The notes beneath the pieces are model-generated. The model worked only from the letters and a program-made list of their open reading frames with translations. It was not told the origin of the DNA and did no database searches. Both the position numbers and the translations under genes were made by a program. Shown here in pieces: positions 25,499-33,620 of a DNA stretch of 64,000 bases (position 1 is its first letter; the number at the start of each line of letters is the position of its first letter). The stretch covers positions 1 through 64,000 of the forward strand of contig JAIEOP010000147.1 in NCBI GenBank assembly GCA_019750465.1, written 5' to 3'. Origin of the DNA: Acetobacteraceae bacterium (GTDB lineage Bacteria; Pseudomonadota; Alphaproteobacteria; Acetobacterales; Acetobacteraceae).

Positions 25499-26575
25499 CT
25501 ACGCGGCGATCGAGAGATTGGCGCGGCTGCGCATCAGCGGCTGGATGCGGGTGCCGAATTTCTCCAGCCCTTCGCGGTAGTCGTCGAAGGTCAGCATCAC
25601 GCCCTGCAGCCCCGGCATGGCGGCGCATTCGTCGAGCAGCCGCGCCACGGTCTCAAAGGAGCCGACGAGGCGCAGCATGTTCGTTGGCAGGCGCTCGGAG
25701 CGCACCATGCGGCCGACGGTCGAATGGCTCTCGGCCGCCACGTCCTGCGCCGCCTGGGAATCGCGCCACGCCAGGGCCTCGAGATCGGTGCCGGCGACGT
25801 AGTGCTCCCACCTCTTCATGGCGAGCTCGTCGGCCTCGTCGGCGATGATCATCGTCAGCGCGAGGGCGCCGCAGCTGCGGCCGGAGAGTGCGGTCGCCGC
25901 GCGCAGGCGCTCGACATGGGGTGCCAGGGATTGCGGCGTGTTCATGCCGCCGCCGGAGAGGAAGTTGTAGTCGGCGTATTCGGCTGCGAACTTCATGCCG
26001 CGGTTCGACTGCCCGGCGGCGATGATCTGGATCGGTGCCGTCGGCATCGGCTCCATGCGGCAGTCCTCCATCTGGAAGAACTCGCCCTTGTGGTTGGAGA
26101 CGCCGCTCGACCAGAGGTCCCGCATGACGGTGACGTATTCCTCGCAGTATTCGTAGCGGCGGGCGAAGTGGCGCTCGCCGGGCCAGATGCCCATCTGCGT
26201 GTACTCGGCCTTCTGCCAGCCAGAGACCATGTTCACGCCGAACCGGCCATGGCTGATGGAATCGCAGGTGGCGGCCATCCGCGCGACGATGGCCGGCGGG
26301 ATCGACAGCACGGCGATGGAGGCAAACAGCTTGATGCGCGAGGTCACGGCGCCGAGGCCGGCCATCAGGGTGAAGCTCTCCAGGTTGAAGTCCCAGTAGC
26401 GGCTCGGCCCGCCGAAGCCGCGGAGCTTGATCATGGAGAGCGCGAAATCGAAGCCGATGGCCTCGGCTTTCTGGGTGACGGCGCGGTTGAGGTCGAAGCT
26501 CGGCTTGTACTGCGGCGAGGTGGTCGAGATCAGCCATCCATTGTTGCCGATGGGGATGAACACGCCGATCTGCAT
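25499..26575 (-). CDS. RutA-like pyrimidine oxygenase (LLM flavin monooxygenase)
   Basis: The 358-residue enzyme shows features I associate with RutA: PIGNNGWLISTTSPQ at the start, FDFALSMIKLRGFGG, ESFTLMAGLGAVTSRI, RFGVNMVSGWQKAEY and AGQSNRGM. RutA uses FMN and O2 to open the uracil ring at N3-C4. The ATG at 26573-26575 begins the family N-terminus. The frame remains open upstream to 26704, but that stretch is AT-rich and unlike the family, so I treat it as leader DNA. No rutC-F genes are present here. Instead the gene leads an ABC importer operon with an isochorismatase-fold hydrolase, so a uracil-like ring or related amide is the likely substrate. Confidence 0.85.
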   Translation of the reverse strand: MQIGVFIPIGNNGWLISTTSPQYKPSFDLNRAVTQKAEAIGFDFALSMIKLRGFGGPSRYWDFNLESFTLMAGLGAVTSRIKLFASIAVLSIPPAIVARMAATCDSISHGRFGVNMVSGWQKAEYTQMGIWPGERHFARRYEYCEEYVTVMRDLWSSGVSNHKGEFFQMEDCRMEPMPTAPIQIIAAGQSNRGMKFAAEYADYNFLSGGGMNTPQSLAPHVERLRAATALSGRSCGALALTMIIADEADELAMKRWEHYVAGTDLEALAWRDSQAAQDVAAESHSTVGRMVRSERLPTNMLRLVGSFETVARLLDECAAMPGLQGVMLTFDDYREGLEKFGTRIQPLMRSRANLSIAA

Positions 26576-26639
26576 CGCCTTGCCCTTGGCTGCGTGGTTG
26601 CCGCCCATGGTGCGGCGCAGCATTATGAGCATGCTTTGA

Positions 26640-26700
26640 GCAAAGCGGAAAGCGAGATCTTTGGCTGGCAAGTTTTTAATCAGAATAGTATAAATCATAG
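26640..26700. promoter_or_regulatory. AT-rich divergent promoter region
   Basis: This stretch of about 60 bases in a roughly 350-base spacer is strikingly AT-rich against the 70% GC background. It lies between the leftward RutA-like operon and the rightward cold-shock gene. On the minus strand TATACT at 26687-26692 could be a -10 element, though no good -35 is placed 16-18 bases upstream. A 7-bp hairpin, CGCGCTT-TCG-AAGCGCG at 26724-26740, lies beside it. Exact start sites are not determinable by eye. Confidence 0.4.
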
Positions 26701-26929
26701 GCAATTGGAGTAGCAGGTGGCTCCGCGCTTTCGAAGCGCGTGAAGGAAACGCAACCGCGCCTTGTCCCGCGGCAACCGCAAGCCCATATTGCCGTCGTCA
26801 ACCCTGTCCGGTTCGGCCGCCCGCCCAGCTCGTGATCGAGCCCCGAGCCCGCTGCCCGCTCCCTTCAGACGATTGTCCCGCCACGCATCCCGCGCGGCGG
26901 CTCCACCTATTGCGAACGGATTTCCATCC

Positions 26930-27136
26930 ATGGCCACCGGCACCATCAAGTGGTTCAACCCCACCAAGGGCTTCGGCTTCATCCAGCCCGATGACGGCTC
27001 CAAGGACGTCTTCGTGCACATCACCGACGTCCAGCGCGCCGGCATCGACGGCCTGCGCGAGGGCGACAAGCTCAGCTACGACCTCCAGCAGGGCCAGCAG
27101 GGCAAGACGTCGGCGACCAACCTGCGCCTTTCCTGA
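26930..27136 (+). CDS. Cold-shock protein (CspA family)
   Basis: The 68-residue single cold-shock domain begins MATGTIKWFNPTKGFGFIQP and contains RNP1 KGFGFI and RNP2 DVFVHI. These small OB-fold proteins bind single-stranded RNA and DNA as chaperones. The length is normal. The long leader between the AT-rich patch and the ATG (over 200 bases) fits the structured 5' leaders typical of csp mRNAs. A GC-rich perfect palindrome 15 bases after the stop probably terminates it. Confidence 0.96.
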   Translation: MATGTIKWFNPTKGFGFIQPDDGSKDVFVHITDVQRAGIDGLREGDKLSYDLQQGQQGKTSATNLRLS

Positions 27137-27151
27137 GACCGGCTCGACCGG

Positions 27152-27171
27152 GCCGGCCCCGCGGGGCCGGC
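27152..27171 (+). terminator. Probable terminator hairpin of the csp gene
   Basis: GCCGGCCCCGCGGGGCCGGC is a perfect 20-base palindrome 15 bases past the csp stop. It has no T-tract, as is common for GC-rich alphaproteobacteria, so its terminator role is inferred from position and stability. Confidence 0.5.
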
Positions 27172-27295
27172 AACTGGATGGGCGCCACGGCGCCCCTCCT
27201 CCTGCCTGGCCGGTTTCGACGGCCTGGGGCATCACACCCAACTACCGAGGACTGCGCCGACGGCACCTTTCAGGCCGTGGCGCCTTATCGCAATC

Positions 27296-27466
27296 ATGCG
27301 TATCCCACTCGAGATCGCGTGCGACAGCTTCGCGCCGCTCTCTCCGGTCCCGAACCGCCGCAAGCCCGCTGATCCACGCGACAACCGGCCCGAGCCCCGC
27401 GGTCCGGAACCGTGCCCGCTGTCAGGCACGGAACTGCGCCAGCTCGTGCTGGACGTGCTGGGCTAG
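27296..27466 (+). CDS. Small hypothetical protein, 56 residues
   Basis: An ATG at 27296 opens a 57-codon frame, MRIPLEIACDSF, with a proline/arginine-rich disordered middle and a compact C-terminus LSGTELRQLVLDVLG. That ending resembles the C-terminus of small conserved Acetobacteraceae proteins of unknown function. It fills most of the 400-base gap between csp and the EamA transporter. There is no strong ribosome-binding site, so the call is moderate. Confidence 0.45.
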   Translation: MRIPLEIACDSFAPLSPVPNRRKPADPRDNRPEPRGPEPCPLSGTELRQLVLDVLG

Positions 27467-27537
27467 CCGGCCCTCGACCCCTCCCCTACACCAGAGCAGG
27501 CGTCCGAGACCGGCCGCGACGGCCGCGCGACGGGCCC

Positions 27538-28491
27538 ATGCGTCTTCCTGCTCCGGTGCGGATGGCCTGCTTGCCCGCTTCCCAACGCGTGACCTGGCCA
27601 CTGCTGCTGACCGTCTGGATGTGCTGGGGCTTCAGCTATCCCTTCATGTACTGGACGCTGGAGGCGGTTGATCTCGTCTCCGCCCGGCTCTGCGCCAATG
27701 CCGGGGCGGGATTGCTCCTGCTGCTGCTCTGCGCCCGCGCACCCGGTGCGCGGCTGCTGCCGCACCGCGGGGAATGGCGCGGCATCGCCGCGCTCAGCCT
27801 GCTCATCATGGTGCTCTTCCCCTTCGCCCTGATCGCCGGCGTGATGCTGGTGGGACCGGGGCAGGCGGCGATCCTGAACTACACCATGCCGCTCTGGGCC
27901 TCGCTGCTCGCCGTGCCTGTGCTGGGCGAGCGCCTGGACCGGCGCACGGCGACGGCGCTTGGCCTTGGCCTTGTGGCGGTGCTGCTGGTGCTCGCCGGGC
28001 AGCGCGCCAGTGGCGCGCCCAACCTGCATGGCATGCTGCTCGGGCTGACGGCGGGGGCGACCTTCGGCGCCGGCACGGTGCTGAGCAAGCGGCTGCGCTT
28101 CCGCAGCCCGGTGCTGCTGATCACCACCTGGCAGCTGCTGCTGGGCACGCCGCCGATCCTGCTGGTCTGGCTCGTGCTGCAGGGGCACACCTACCTGAAT
28201 CCCGATGCGACGCGCGGGCTGGTCGGGCTGTTCTACATGGTCGTCTTCGCCAATGCCCTGGCCTATGCTGCCTGGTTTCCCCTGGTCGCGCGCCTGAAGG
28301 CCAGCGTCGCCAGCCTGTCCCTGCTGGTGGTGCCCTGCATCGGCCTGGCCGCCAGCGCGCTGTTCGTGGCACGCCCGGTGGGGGCGATGGACGTGGCGGC
28401 GCTGGTTTGCGTTCTCATCGCCATCACGCTGGTCCTGCGCCGGCCGGCGGCAGCGGTGCCGGCCGCGACGGCGGAGCGGCACGCGCGCTGA
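27538..28491 (+). CDS. DMT-superfamily (EamA) transporter
   Basis: The 317-residue protein has about ten hydrophobic segments in two EamA repeats. The first contains WMCWGFSYPFMYWTLEAVD and the second LGLTAGATFGAGTVLSKR. Such transporters export metabolites or amino acids from the inner membrane. ATG at 27538 is used; an ATG at 27562 is equally possible. Another EamA transporter of a different subgroup is at 55716-56633. The substrate is unknown. Confidence 0.87.
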   Translation: MRLPAPVRMACLPASQRVTWPLLLTVWMCWGFSYPFMYWTLEAVDLVSARLCANAGAGLLLLLLCARAPGARLLPHRGEWRGIAALSLLIMVLFPFALIAGVMLVGPGQAAILNYTMPLWASLLAVPVLGERLDRRTATALGLGLVAVLLVLAGQRASGAPNLHGMLLGLTAGATFGAGTVLSKRLRFRSPVLLITTWQLLLGTPPILLVWLVLQGHTYLNPDATRGLVGLFYMVVFANALAYAAWFPLVARLKASVASLSLLVVPCIGLAASALFVARPVGAMDVAALVCVLIAITLVLRRPAAAVPAATAERHAR

Positions 28492-28513
28492 CCTTATGCT
28501 ATGCTGGCACGCC

Positions 28514-29197
28514 ATGCGCCGCCCCCTGATCCTCGCCGCCACTCTTCTGTTCGTGGCGTCATTCCCGCTCCACGCCGCCGAGGACCCGCTGGAGGGGATG
28601 AACCGCCGCGTCCACGCCTTCAACGAGGCGGTCCGCGGCAATCTCGTCGCCCCCCTGGCGCGGCTCACCCTGCGGCACATGCCGGCGGGGGTGCGGCGCG
28701 GTGCCGCCCAGGCGCTGGCGACGCTGGGCGAGCCGGTCGCCACCGTCGCCGCCCTGGCTGCCGGAGAGGTCGATCTCGCCAAGAACGCCGCGGCGCGCTT
28801 CGCCATCAACGCCACGCTGGGATGGGCCGGCACGCGGGACGTCGCGACGGGGATGGGCTATCCGCGCCACGCCTTCGGCTTCGCCGACACCGCCTGCCGC
28901 TGGGGTATCCCGAGCGGCCCCTACCTGGTGCTGCCGCTGCTGGGTCCCGCGACCCTGCGCGATGCCAGCGCGCAGGCGCTCTCCGCCACCGCCCTGGCAC
29001 AGCTTGTGGGCTCCGAGGCGCTGCTGGCCTGGAGCGGCGCCGAGACCTTCCTCGGCTACGCCGCCCTGCACCCGGACATCGAGCGGCTGCAGGCCGAATC
29101 GCTGGACGCCTACGCGGTCCTGCGCAGCGCCTACCTGCAGCGCCGCGCCGCCGCCTGTCCGGTGGACCGCACCATCGGGGACGACGCGGAGCGGTAA
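28514..29197 (+). CDS. mlaA: MlaA (VacJ) family protein
   Basis: The 227-residue protein has an N-terminal signal peptide (MRRPLILAATLLFVASFPLHA) and then the MlaA core EDPLEGMNRRVHAFNEAV, FAINATLGWAGTRDVATGMG, FGFADTACRWGIPSGPYLVL and GPATLRDAS. MlaA removes misplaced phospholipids from the outer leaflet of the outer membrane and passes them to MlaC. The usual lipobox cysteine is missing: the signal ends SFPLHAAED, so it may be a soluble or non-lipidated form. No mlaBCDEF genes lie beside it. The start at 28514 keeps the signal peptide; 28496 is an alternative. Confidence 0.88.
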   Translation: MRRPLILAATLLFVASFPLHAAEDPLEGMNRRVHAFNEAVRGNLVAPLARLTLRHMPAGVRRGAAQALATLGEPVATVAALAAGEVDLAKNAAARFAINATLGWAGTRDVATGMGYPRHAFGFADTACRWGIPSGPYLVLPLLGPATLRDASAQALSATALAQLVGSEALLAWSGAETFLGYAALHPDIERLQAESLDAYAVLRSAYLQRRAAACPVDRTIGDDAER

Positions 29198-29300
29198 CCT
29201 TCGCCCGCGGCGGGTCCTGTGCGAAATCGCGCAGCCGATCCCGCGCGGCGGCAGCAACCTCTCGTCACACAACGGGCAAAGCCCGGACGAGGAGGCCAGG

Positions 29301-29426
29301 ATGCCGACCCTATCCCCTGCGCTGCGTGACGCCATCGCCGACCTGCTGCCCCGCATCGTCGGCGTGATCTGGACCGGCGGCTTCTTCGTGGCCGTCGAGG
29401 CCGCCATCCTGAAGCTGGCGCAGTAG
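29301..29426 (+). CDS. Small membrane protein, 41 residues
   Basis: The ATG at 29301 has a strong ribosome-binding site GAGGAGG nine to fifteen bases upstream. The product MPTLSPALRDAIADLLPRIV continues into one hydrophobic segment, GVIWTGGFFVAVEAAILKLA. The composition and good translation signal support a real gene. It stops one base before the convergent MFS gene's end. Function unknown. Confidence 0.6.
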   Translation: MPTLSPALRDAIADLLPRIVGVIWTGGFFVAVEAAILKLAQ

Positions 29427-29427
29427 C

Positions 29428-30645
29428 TCAGCCGAGACGGCGGGCGAGCAGCCCGGCCAGCACCAGCGCCACCCCGATGCCGGCGACGCAGCCGGCCCAT
29501 CCCAGCGTCCCGAAGGCCAGCCCCAGCATCGCGCTGCCTGCCATGCCGCCGGCGAAATAGGCCGCCAGGTAGAGCCCGCTGGCCGCGCCGCGATCCTGCC
29601 GCGCCGCGCGGCCGACGAAGCCGGTCGCCGTCGCCTGTGCCAGGAAGGTGCCCACCGCGACCATCGCCAGCCCCGCCAGCACCGCGGGCAGCGTCGGCAG
29701 CAGCAGCAGCGGCAGCGCCAGCACCGCCATGCCGAGACCGAGCAGCACCGCGCCCCGCGCCCCGATCCGCGCCACCACCCGCCCGGCCAGCGGCGTCGTC
29801 ACCACCGAGGGCAGGAACACTAGATAGACCAGCCCCAGCGCCATCGGATCGAGCCCGAAGGGCGGACCCACCAGCACGAAGTTCACGTAGGTGAAGGTGC
29901 CGATGAACGCGAAGAGGATGCAGAAGCCGATGCCGAAGGCGGCGCGCAGGCGCGGGTCGGCGAGCTCCGTTCGCCAGGCGGCGCGCATCGCCGGCGCGTC
30001 CATCGGCGCCGCCATGCCTGCCGGCCCTGGCCCGGCGCTGCGGATCGTTGCCAGCGCGAGCGCGGCGCCGGCCAGGTTCAGCAGGGCGAAGCCGAGGAAA
30101 TTCGCGGCCAGCCCGAGATGGTCGGCCAGCGTCGCCGATACCAGGCGCCCGACCAGGTTGCTGGCGACATTGCCGGTGACATAGGCAGCAAAGGCGCCGG
30201 CGGCCTCGGCCATGCCGAAGCGCTCGCCCAGATGGGCCAGCATCAGGGTGAAGGCAGCGGCCATCAGCATGCCCTGGACGACGCGCAGCGCGGCAAAGGT
30301 CGGCAGGTCCGGCGCCACAGCCAGCAGCGCCGTCGGCAGCGACAGCAGTGCCAGGCTGATGGCGACGCCGCGGCGCCGGTCAAGATGCCGGCTGAACAGC
30401 GCCACCGCCAGCCCGGCCACGGCCATGCCCAGGGTGCAGGCATTCACGGCCGTGCCCATCGTGCCCGGCCCCGCGCCGTAGCGCGCCGCGAGCGAGGGCA
30501 GGATCGCCTGGGTGGCAAAGAGGTCGACCAGCGTCAGGAAGGCGGTCAGCGCGATGACGGCGCCCCGCCCGAACGAGGCCCGGGCAGGCGGCATGGCCTC
30601 GCCCAGACCCGTCGCCGGTGGCACGCTGCGCTCGATGCCGGTCAT
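29428..30645 (-). CDS. MFS transporter
   Basis: The 405-residue protein has twelve hydrophobic segments. The MFS A-like loop is FSRHLDRRRGVAISLA and a second loop is AGRVVARIGARGAVLLG. It resembles the Bcr/AraJ-like drug/sugar efflux branch. Its start overlaps the stop of the sigma-factor gene by four bases (30642-30645), so it is probably co-transcribed with it. The substrate is unknown. Confidence 0.88.
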   Translation of the reverse strand: MTGIERSVPPATGLGEAMPPARASFGRGAVIALTAFLTLVDLFATQAILPSLAARYGAGPGTMGTAVNACTLGMAVAGLAVALFSRHLDRRRGVAISLALLSLPTALLAVAPDLPTFAALRVVQGMLMAAAFTLMLAHLGERFGMAEAAGAFAAYVTGNVASNLVGRLVSATLADHLGLAANFLGFALLNLAGAALALATIRSAGPGPAGMAAPMDAPAMRAAWRTELADPRLRAAFGIGFCILFAFIGTFTYVNFVLVGPPFGLDPMALGLVYLVFLPSVVTTPLAGRVVARIGARGAVLLGLGMAVLALPLLLLPTLPAVLAGLAMVAVGTFLAQATATGFVGRAARQDRGAASGLYLAAYFAGGMAGSAMLGLAFGTLGWAGCVAGIGVALVLAGLLARRLG

Positions 30646-31253
30646 GCCGGCATGGCCTCGCCGGCACCCTCCAGCGTCACGCCAAGCCGCTTGCGCAGCG
30701 TGCGCACGGCCCGGTGCGTCGCCACCTTCAGCGCCGCGACGCTGAGGCCGCTCTGCGCCGAGGCCTCCGCCAGCGGCAGATCCTGCAGCTTCGCCAGGGT
30801 CAATGCCTGGCGCTGCGTGGGCGGCAGCAGGGCGATGGCGCGCCGCAGCTCCGCCGCGGCAAGGCGGCGCTCCGCTTCCGGCGCGCGGTCGCCCTCGACG
30901 GCATGGGTGAGCGCGGACTCGTCGTAGTCATCGATGGCGCTGTGCCGCGCCGCCAGCCGGCCGCGCGAGCGCAGGCGGTCGACGCAGCGCCGCTCGCACA
31001 GCGCGACCAGCCAGGGGCGCAGCGGTCGCGCCGGGTCGTAGCTGTGCAGCAGGCGGTGGACGGTCAGCAGCGTGTCCTGCACCGCATCCTCGGCCTCCGC
31101 GGCGTCGGCGATGCGGCGACGGGCGATGCCGCGCAGCATCGGCAGGATGTCGCGCAGCAGCCGGTCGTAGGCGCGCGCATCGCCGGCCATGGCGGCTGCC
31201 ATGCGGGCTTCCCAGGGCCTCTCGTCGTGCGTGGCCGTGTCCATGTTCGGCAT
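30642..31253 (-). CDS. ECF-type RNA polymerase sigma factor
   Basis: This 203-residue sigma-70 family protein has region 2 (ARAYDRLLRDILPML, EDAVQDTLLTVHRLL) and region 4 (LLPPTQRQALTLAKL, SVAALKVATHRAVRTLRKRL). Regions 1 and 3 are absent, as in ECF factors. The ATG at 31251-31253 gives the family length. No anti-sigma gene lies next to it; the downstream partner is an MFS transporter, so it may control that transporter's expression or a distant regulon. Confidence 0.88.
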   Translation of the reverse strand: MPNMDTATHDERPWEARMAAAMAGDARAYDRLLRDILPMLRGIARRRIADAAEAEDAVQDTLLTVHRLLHSYDPARPLRPWLVALCERRCVDRLRSRGRLAARHSAIDDYDESALTHAVEGDRAPEAERRLAAAELRRAIALLPPTQRQALTLAKLQDLPLAEASAQSGLSVAALKVATHRAVRTLRKRLGVTLEGAGEAMPA

Positions 31254-31546
31254 CCCTCCGCGCCGGCCGCCGTGCACCGGCAACCCGCGATGGGGGCAGT
31301 GTCCGCTGGAGCCGGGCACGCGCGCCAAGCCCGTTCAGGCATCGATGCGATGCGGCTGGGTCATCGCGCCAGCGTGCGGGCCGTGCCTGACGCATGGAAC
31401 GCCGGCGGATTTCGCCGACAGTCATTGGTGCCTCGGGGCAACCCACCGGGCTTCTCATGCCGGCACCTGGTCGCGCCCCCGGCCTCCCGCGCTCGGCGGA
31501 GGAGGGTTGGCATGGCGGCCTGACGGCGGCCGCTGCCGGCGCGCCC
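31254..31546. other. Intergenic stretch with nothing recognisable
   Basis: About 290 bases lie between the sigma-factor start and the second copy of the 104-bp repeat. Frames are open by GC bias but none matches a known family, and no hairpin with a T-tract is seen. It should contain the sigma gene's promoter, which I could not locate. Confidence 0.4.
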
Positions 31547-31650
31547 AGAGCGCATTGCGTTCGCATGCGCTCACGCATCCCGCTCCAGCCTTTGCCGGGT
31601 CGCGGGATTCAGCGTTTGCGGCGATTCTGCCTCAACGCATCCCGCTCTAG
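31547..31650. repeat. 104-bp dispersed repeat, copy 2
   Basis: This copy aligns end to end with 20429-20532 with seven substitutions and no gaps. It begins AGAGCGCATTGCG and ends CGCATCCCGCTCTAG. As in copy 1, the terminal CTAG supplies the TAG stop of the leftward gene next to it, here the LysR regulator. The matching length and inverted ends point to a discrete element, not to chance similarity. Confidence 0.85.
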
Positions 31651-32573
31651 TCCGCGGCCGGCGAGAGCACTGGCAGCCGGTCCGCCGCGCCATCCTGCTC
31701 CGGCCACCGGTAGCGCCGCAGCGACTGCACGAAGGTGGCGACCGCCGGCGACCAGCGGCGGCCGGCGACGGTGACCAGCGCGACCTCCCGCACCACTTCC
31801 GGCTCGGTCACGGGGCGGGTGACGACGCCGGGATGCGTCGCCGAGAATTCCGGCAGGAAGCAGACCCCCATGCCGGCGGCGACCATGGTCTGGATCCAGT
31901 CCTCGCGCTCGCTGCGGTAGGAGCGCAGGATGTTGGCGCCGCAGGCTTCGCACTGCTCGCGCAGCGCGTCGCGATACTCGCAGTTGATGCGCTGCAGATA
32001 GTGCTGGCCGTCCATGTCGCGCAGCGCCACCGCGTTGCGCCGTGCGAAGGGATGGCCGATCGAGCAGGCCGCGACGAAGCGCTCGCGATACAGCGGCTCC
32101 GCGCGCAGCCGCTCATCCCGCGGGCCGGGCTGCGCCATGACGGCGATGTCGATGTCATCGGCGATGAGCGCCCCTGCCAGGCGCGCCGGCACGGCTTCGG
32201 TCATCGTCAGCTCGACGCCGGGGTGGTCCGTGCGGAACCGGTTGAGGAAGCCGACGAAGCGCAGCGGGCCGATCGTGCACATGACGCCGAGCCGCAGATG
32301 CGCGCTCTCCAGCCGCAGGAAGCGCTGCGCCTGCTCCTTCGCCGCCGCGGTGCGCGCCAGCACTTCCTCGAGGTGCGGCTGCATCAGCCGGCCCAGCTCG
32401 GTAAGGTGGATGTTGCCGCGCTCGCGCGAGAAGAGCAGGCCGCCCAGCTCGCCCTCCAGCTTCTGGATGGCACGGGTCAGCGCAGGCTGCGTCACGTTGC
32501 ACTGCTCCGCCGCGCGCGTGAAATTCAGCGCCTGGCTGACGGCCAGGAAGTAGCGGATCTCGTGAATCTCCAC
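31647..32573 (-). CDS. LysR-family transcriptional regulator
   Basis: The 308-residue protein has the LysR winged helix at residues 1-60 (IRYFLAVSQALNFTRAAEQC, TQPALTRAIQKLEGELG) and a periplasmic-binding-like effector domain. GTG at 32571-32573 is chosen because it gives VEIHEIRYFLAV, the family start; an ATG 16 codons upstream is an alternative. It is divergent from the 3-hydroxybutyrate dehydrogenase gene across a spacer of 197 bases, so it may regulate that pair. Its TAG stop lies in the repeat. Confidence 0.92.
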   Translation of the reverse strand: MEIHEIRYFLAVSQALNFTRAAEQCNVTQPALTRAIQKLEGELGGLLFSRERGNIHLTELGRLMQPHLEEVLARTAAAKEQAQRFLRLESAHLRLGVMCTIGPLRFVGFLNRFRTDHPGVELTMTEAVPARLAGALIADDIDIAVMAQPGPRDERLRAEPLYRERFVAACSIGHPFARRNAVALRDMDGQHYLQRINCEYRDALREQCEACGANILRSYRSEREDWIQTMVAAGMGVCFLPEFSATHPGVVTRPVTEPEVVREVALVTVAGRRWSPAVATFVQSLRRYRWPEQDGAADRLPVLSPAAD

Positions 32574-32770
32574 GGCAAGCTCCCCGATAGGCACCCGCGC
32601 GCTCCGGGCGGCGGCATGCATGCGTCCCGGCATTGCCGAGGGCAGGCTAGCACGCGCGCCGCACGGCCGTCTGCATGACCGGAGGGCATCGCCGCGCAGC
32701 CCTGAGGGCACCGCGAAACCGGAGGGGCCGGCCGAACGAACAAGGCGGCGGAAGATGAAGGAGCGGACGG

Positions 32771-33619
32771 ATGACCGGCACCATGATAGCCCCGGCGGGG
32801 CTTGCTGCCGCAGCGGCCCCGCCGGCTATGGCGCGGGAGCTCGAAGGCCGCGTCGCCATCGTCACGGGCTCCACCGGCGGGATCGGCCTTGGCATCGCCG
32901 AGGCGCTGGCGGCGCGCGGCGCAGCGGTGGCGCTGAACGGGCTCGGCGATGCCGAGGAGATCGCCGCCACCTGCCGGCGCCTGGGCGAGGCGCACGACGT
33001 GCCGGTGCGATACGACGACGCCGACCTGCGGCAGCCCGAGGCGGTGGCGGCGCTGGTGGAGCGTACGCGCCGCGCCATGGGCCAGGTGGACATCCTGGTG
33101 AACAATGCCGGCATCCAGCATGTGGCGCCGCTGGAGGAGTTCCCGCCGGAGAAGTGGGATGCGATCCTCGCGCTCAACCTCTCCGCCGTGTTCCACGCGA
33201 CCCGCGCGGCGATCGGGCCGATGAAGCAGCGGCGCTGGGGCCGCATCGTCAACATCGCCTCGGCGCATGGCTTGGTCGCCTCGCCCTTCAAGTCGGCCTA
33301 TGTCGCCGCCAAGCACGGCGTGGTAGGCTTGACCAAGGTGGCCGCGCTGGAAGCCGCCGAGAGCGGCGTCACCTGCAACGCCGTCTGTCCCGGCTATGTC
33401 TGGACGCCGTTGGTGGCCGGCCAGGTGGCGCAGCAGGCGGCGGCCCACGGCCTGTCCGAGGAGGAGGTGGTGCGCAAGGTCTTCCTGGCCGAGCAGCCGA
33501 CCCGTCGCTTCGCCACGGTGGAGGAGATCGGCGCCACCGTCGCGTTCCTCTGTTCGCCGGGCGCGGCCTCCATCACCGGCACGGCGCTGCCGGTCGATGG
33601 CGGCTGGACGGCGCACTAG
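32771..33619 (+). CDS. bdhA: 3-hydroxybutyrate dehydrogenase (SDR)
   Basis: The 282-residue SDR shows the 3-hydroxybutyrate dehydrogenase pattern: TGSTGGIGLGIAEALA, LNGLGDAEEI, NNAGIQHVAPLEEFP, SAHGLVASPFKSAYVAAKHG (Y-x3-K) and the ending ITGTALPVDGGWTAH. It converts (R)-3-hydroxybutyrate to acetoacetate with NAD in polyhydroxybutyrate turnover. An N-terminal extension of about 20 Ala-rich residues could be removed by starting at the ATG at 32828. A patatin-like gene begins one base after its stop, a pairing I know from other alphaproteobacteria. Confidence 0.88.
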   Translation: MTGTMIAPAGLAAAAAPPAMARELEGRVAIVTGSTGGIGLGIAEALAARGAAVALNGLGDAEEIAATCRRLGEAHDVPVRYDDADLRQPEAVAALVERTRRAMGQVDILVNNAGIQHVAPLEEFPPEKWDAILALNLSAVFHATRAAIGPMKQRRWGRIVNIASAHGLVASPFKSAYVAAKHGVVGLTKVAALEAAESGVTCNAVCPGYVWTPLVAGQVAQQAAAHGLSEEEVVRKVFLAEQPTRRFATVEEIGATVAFLCSPGAASITGTALPVDGGWTAH

Positions 33620-33620
33620 C

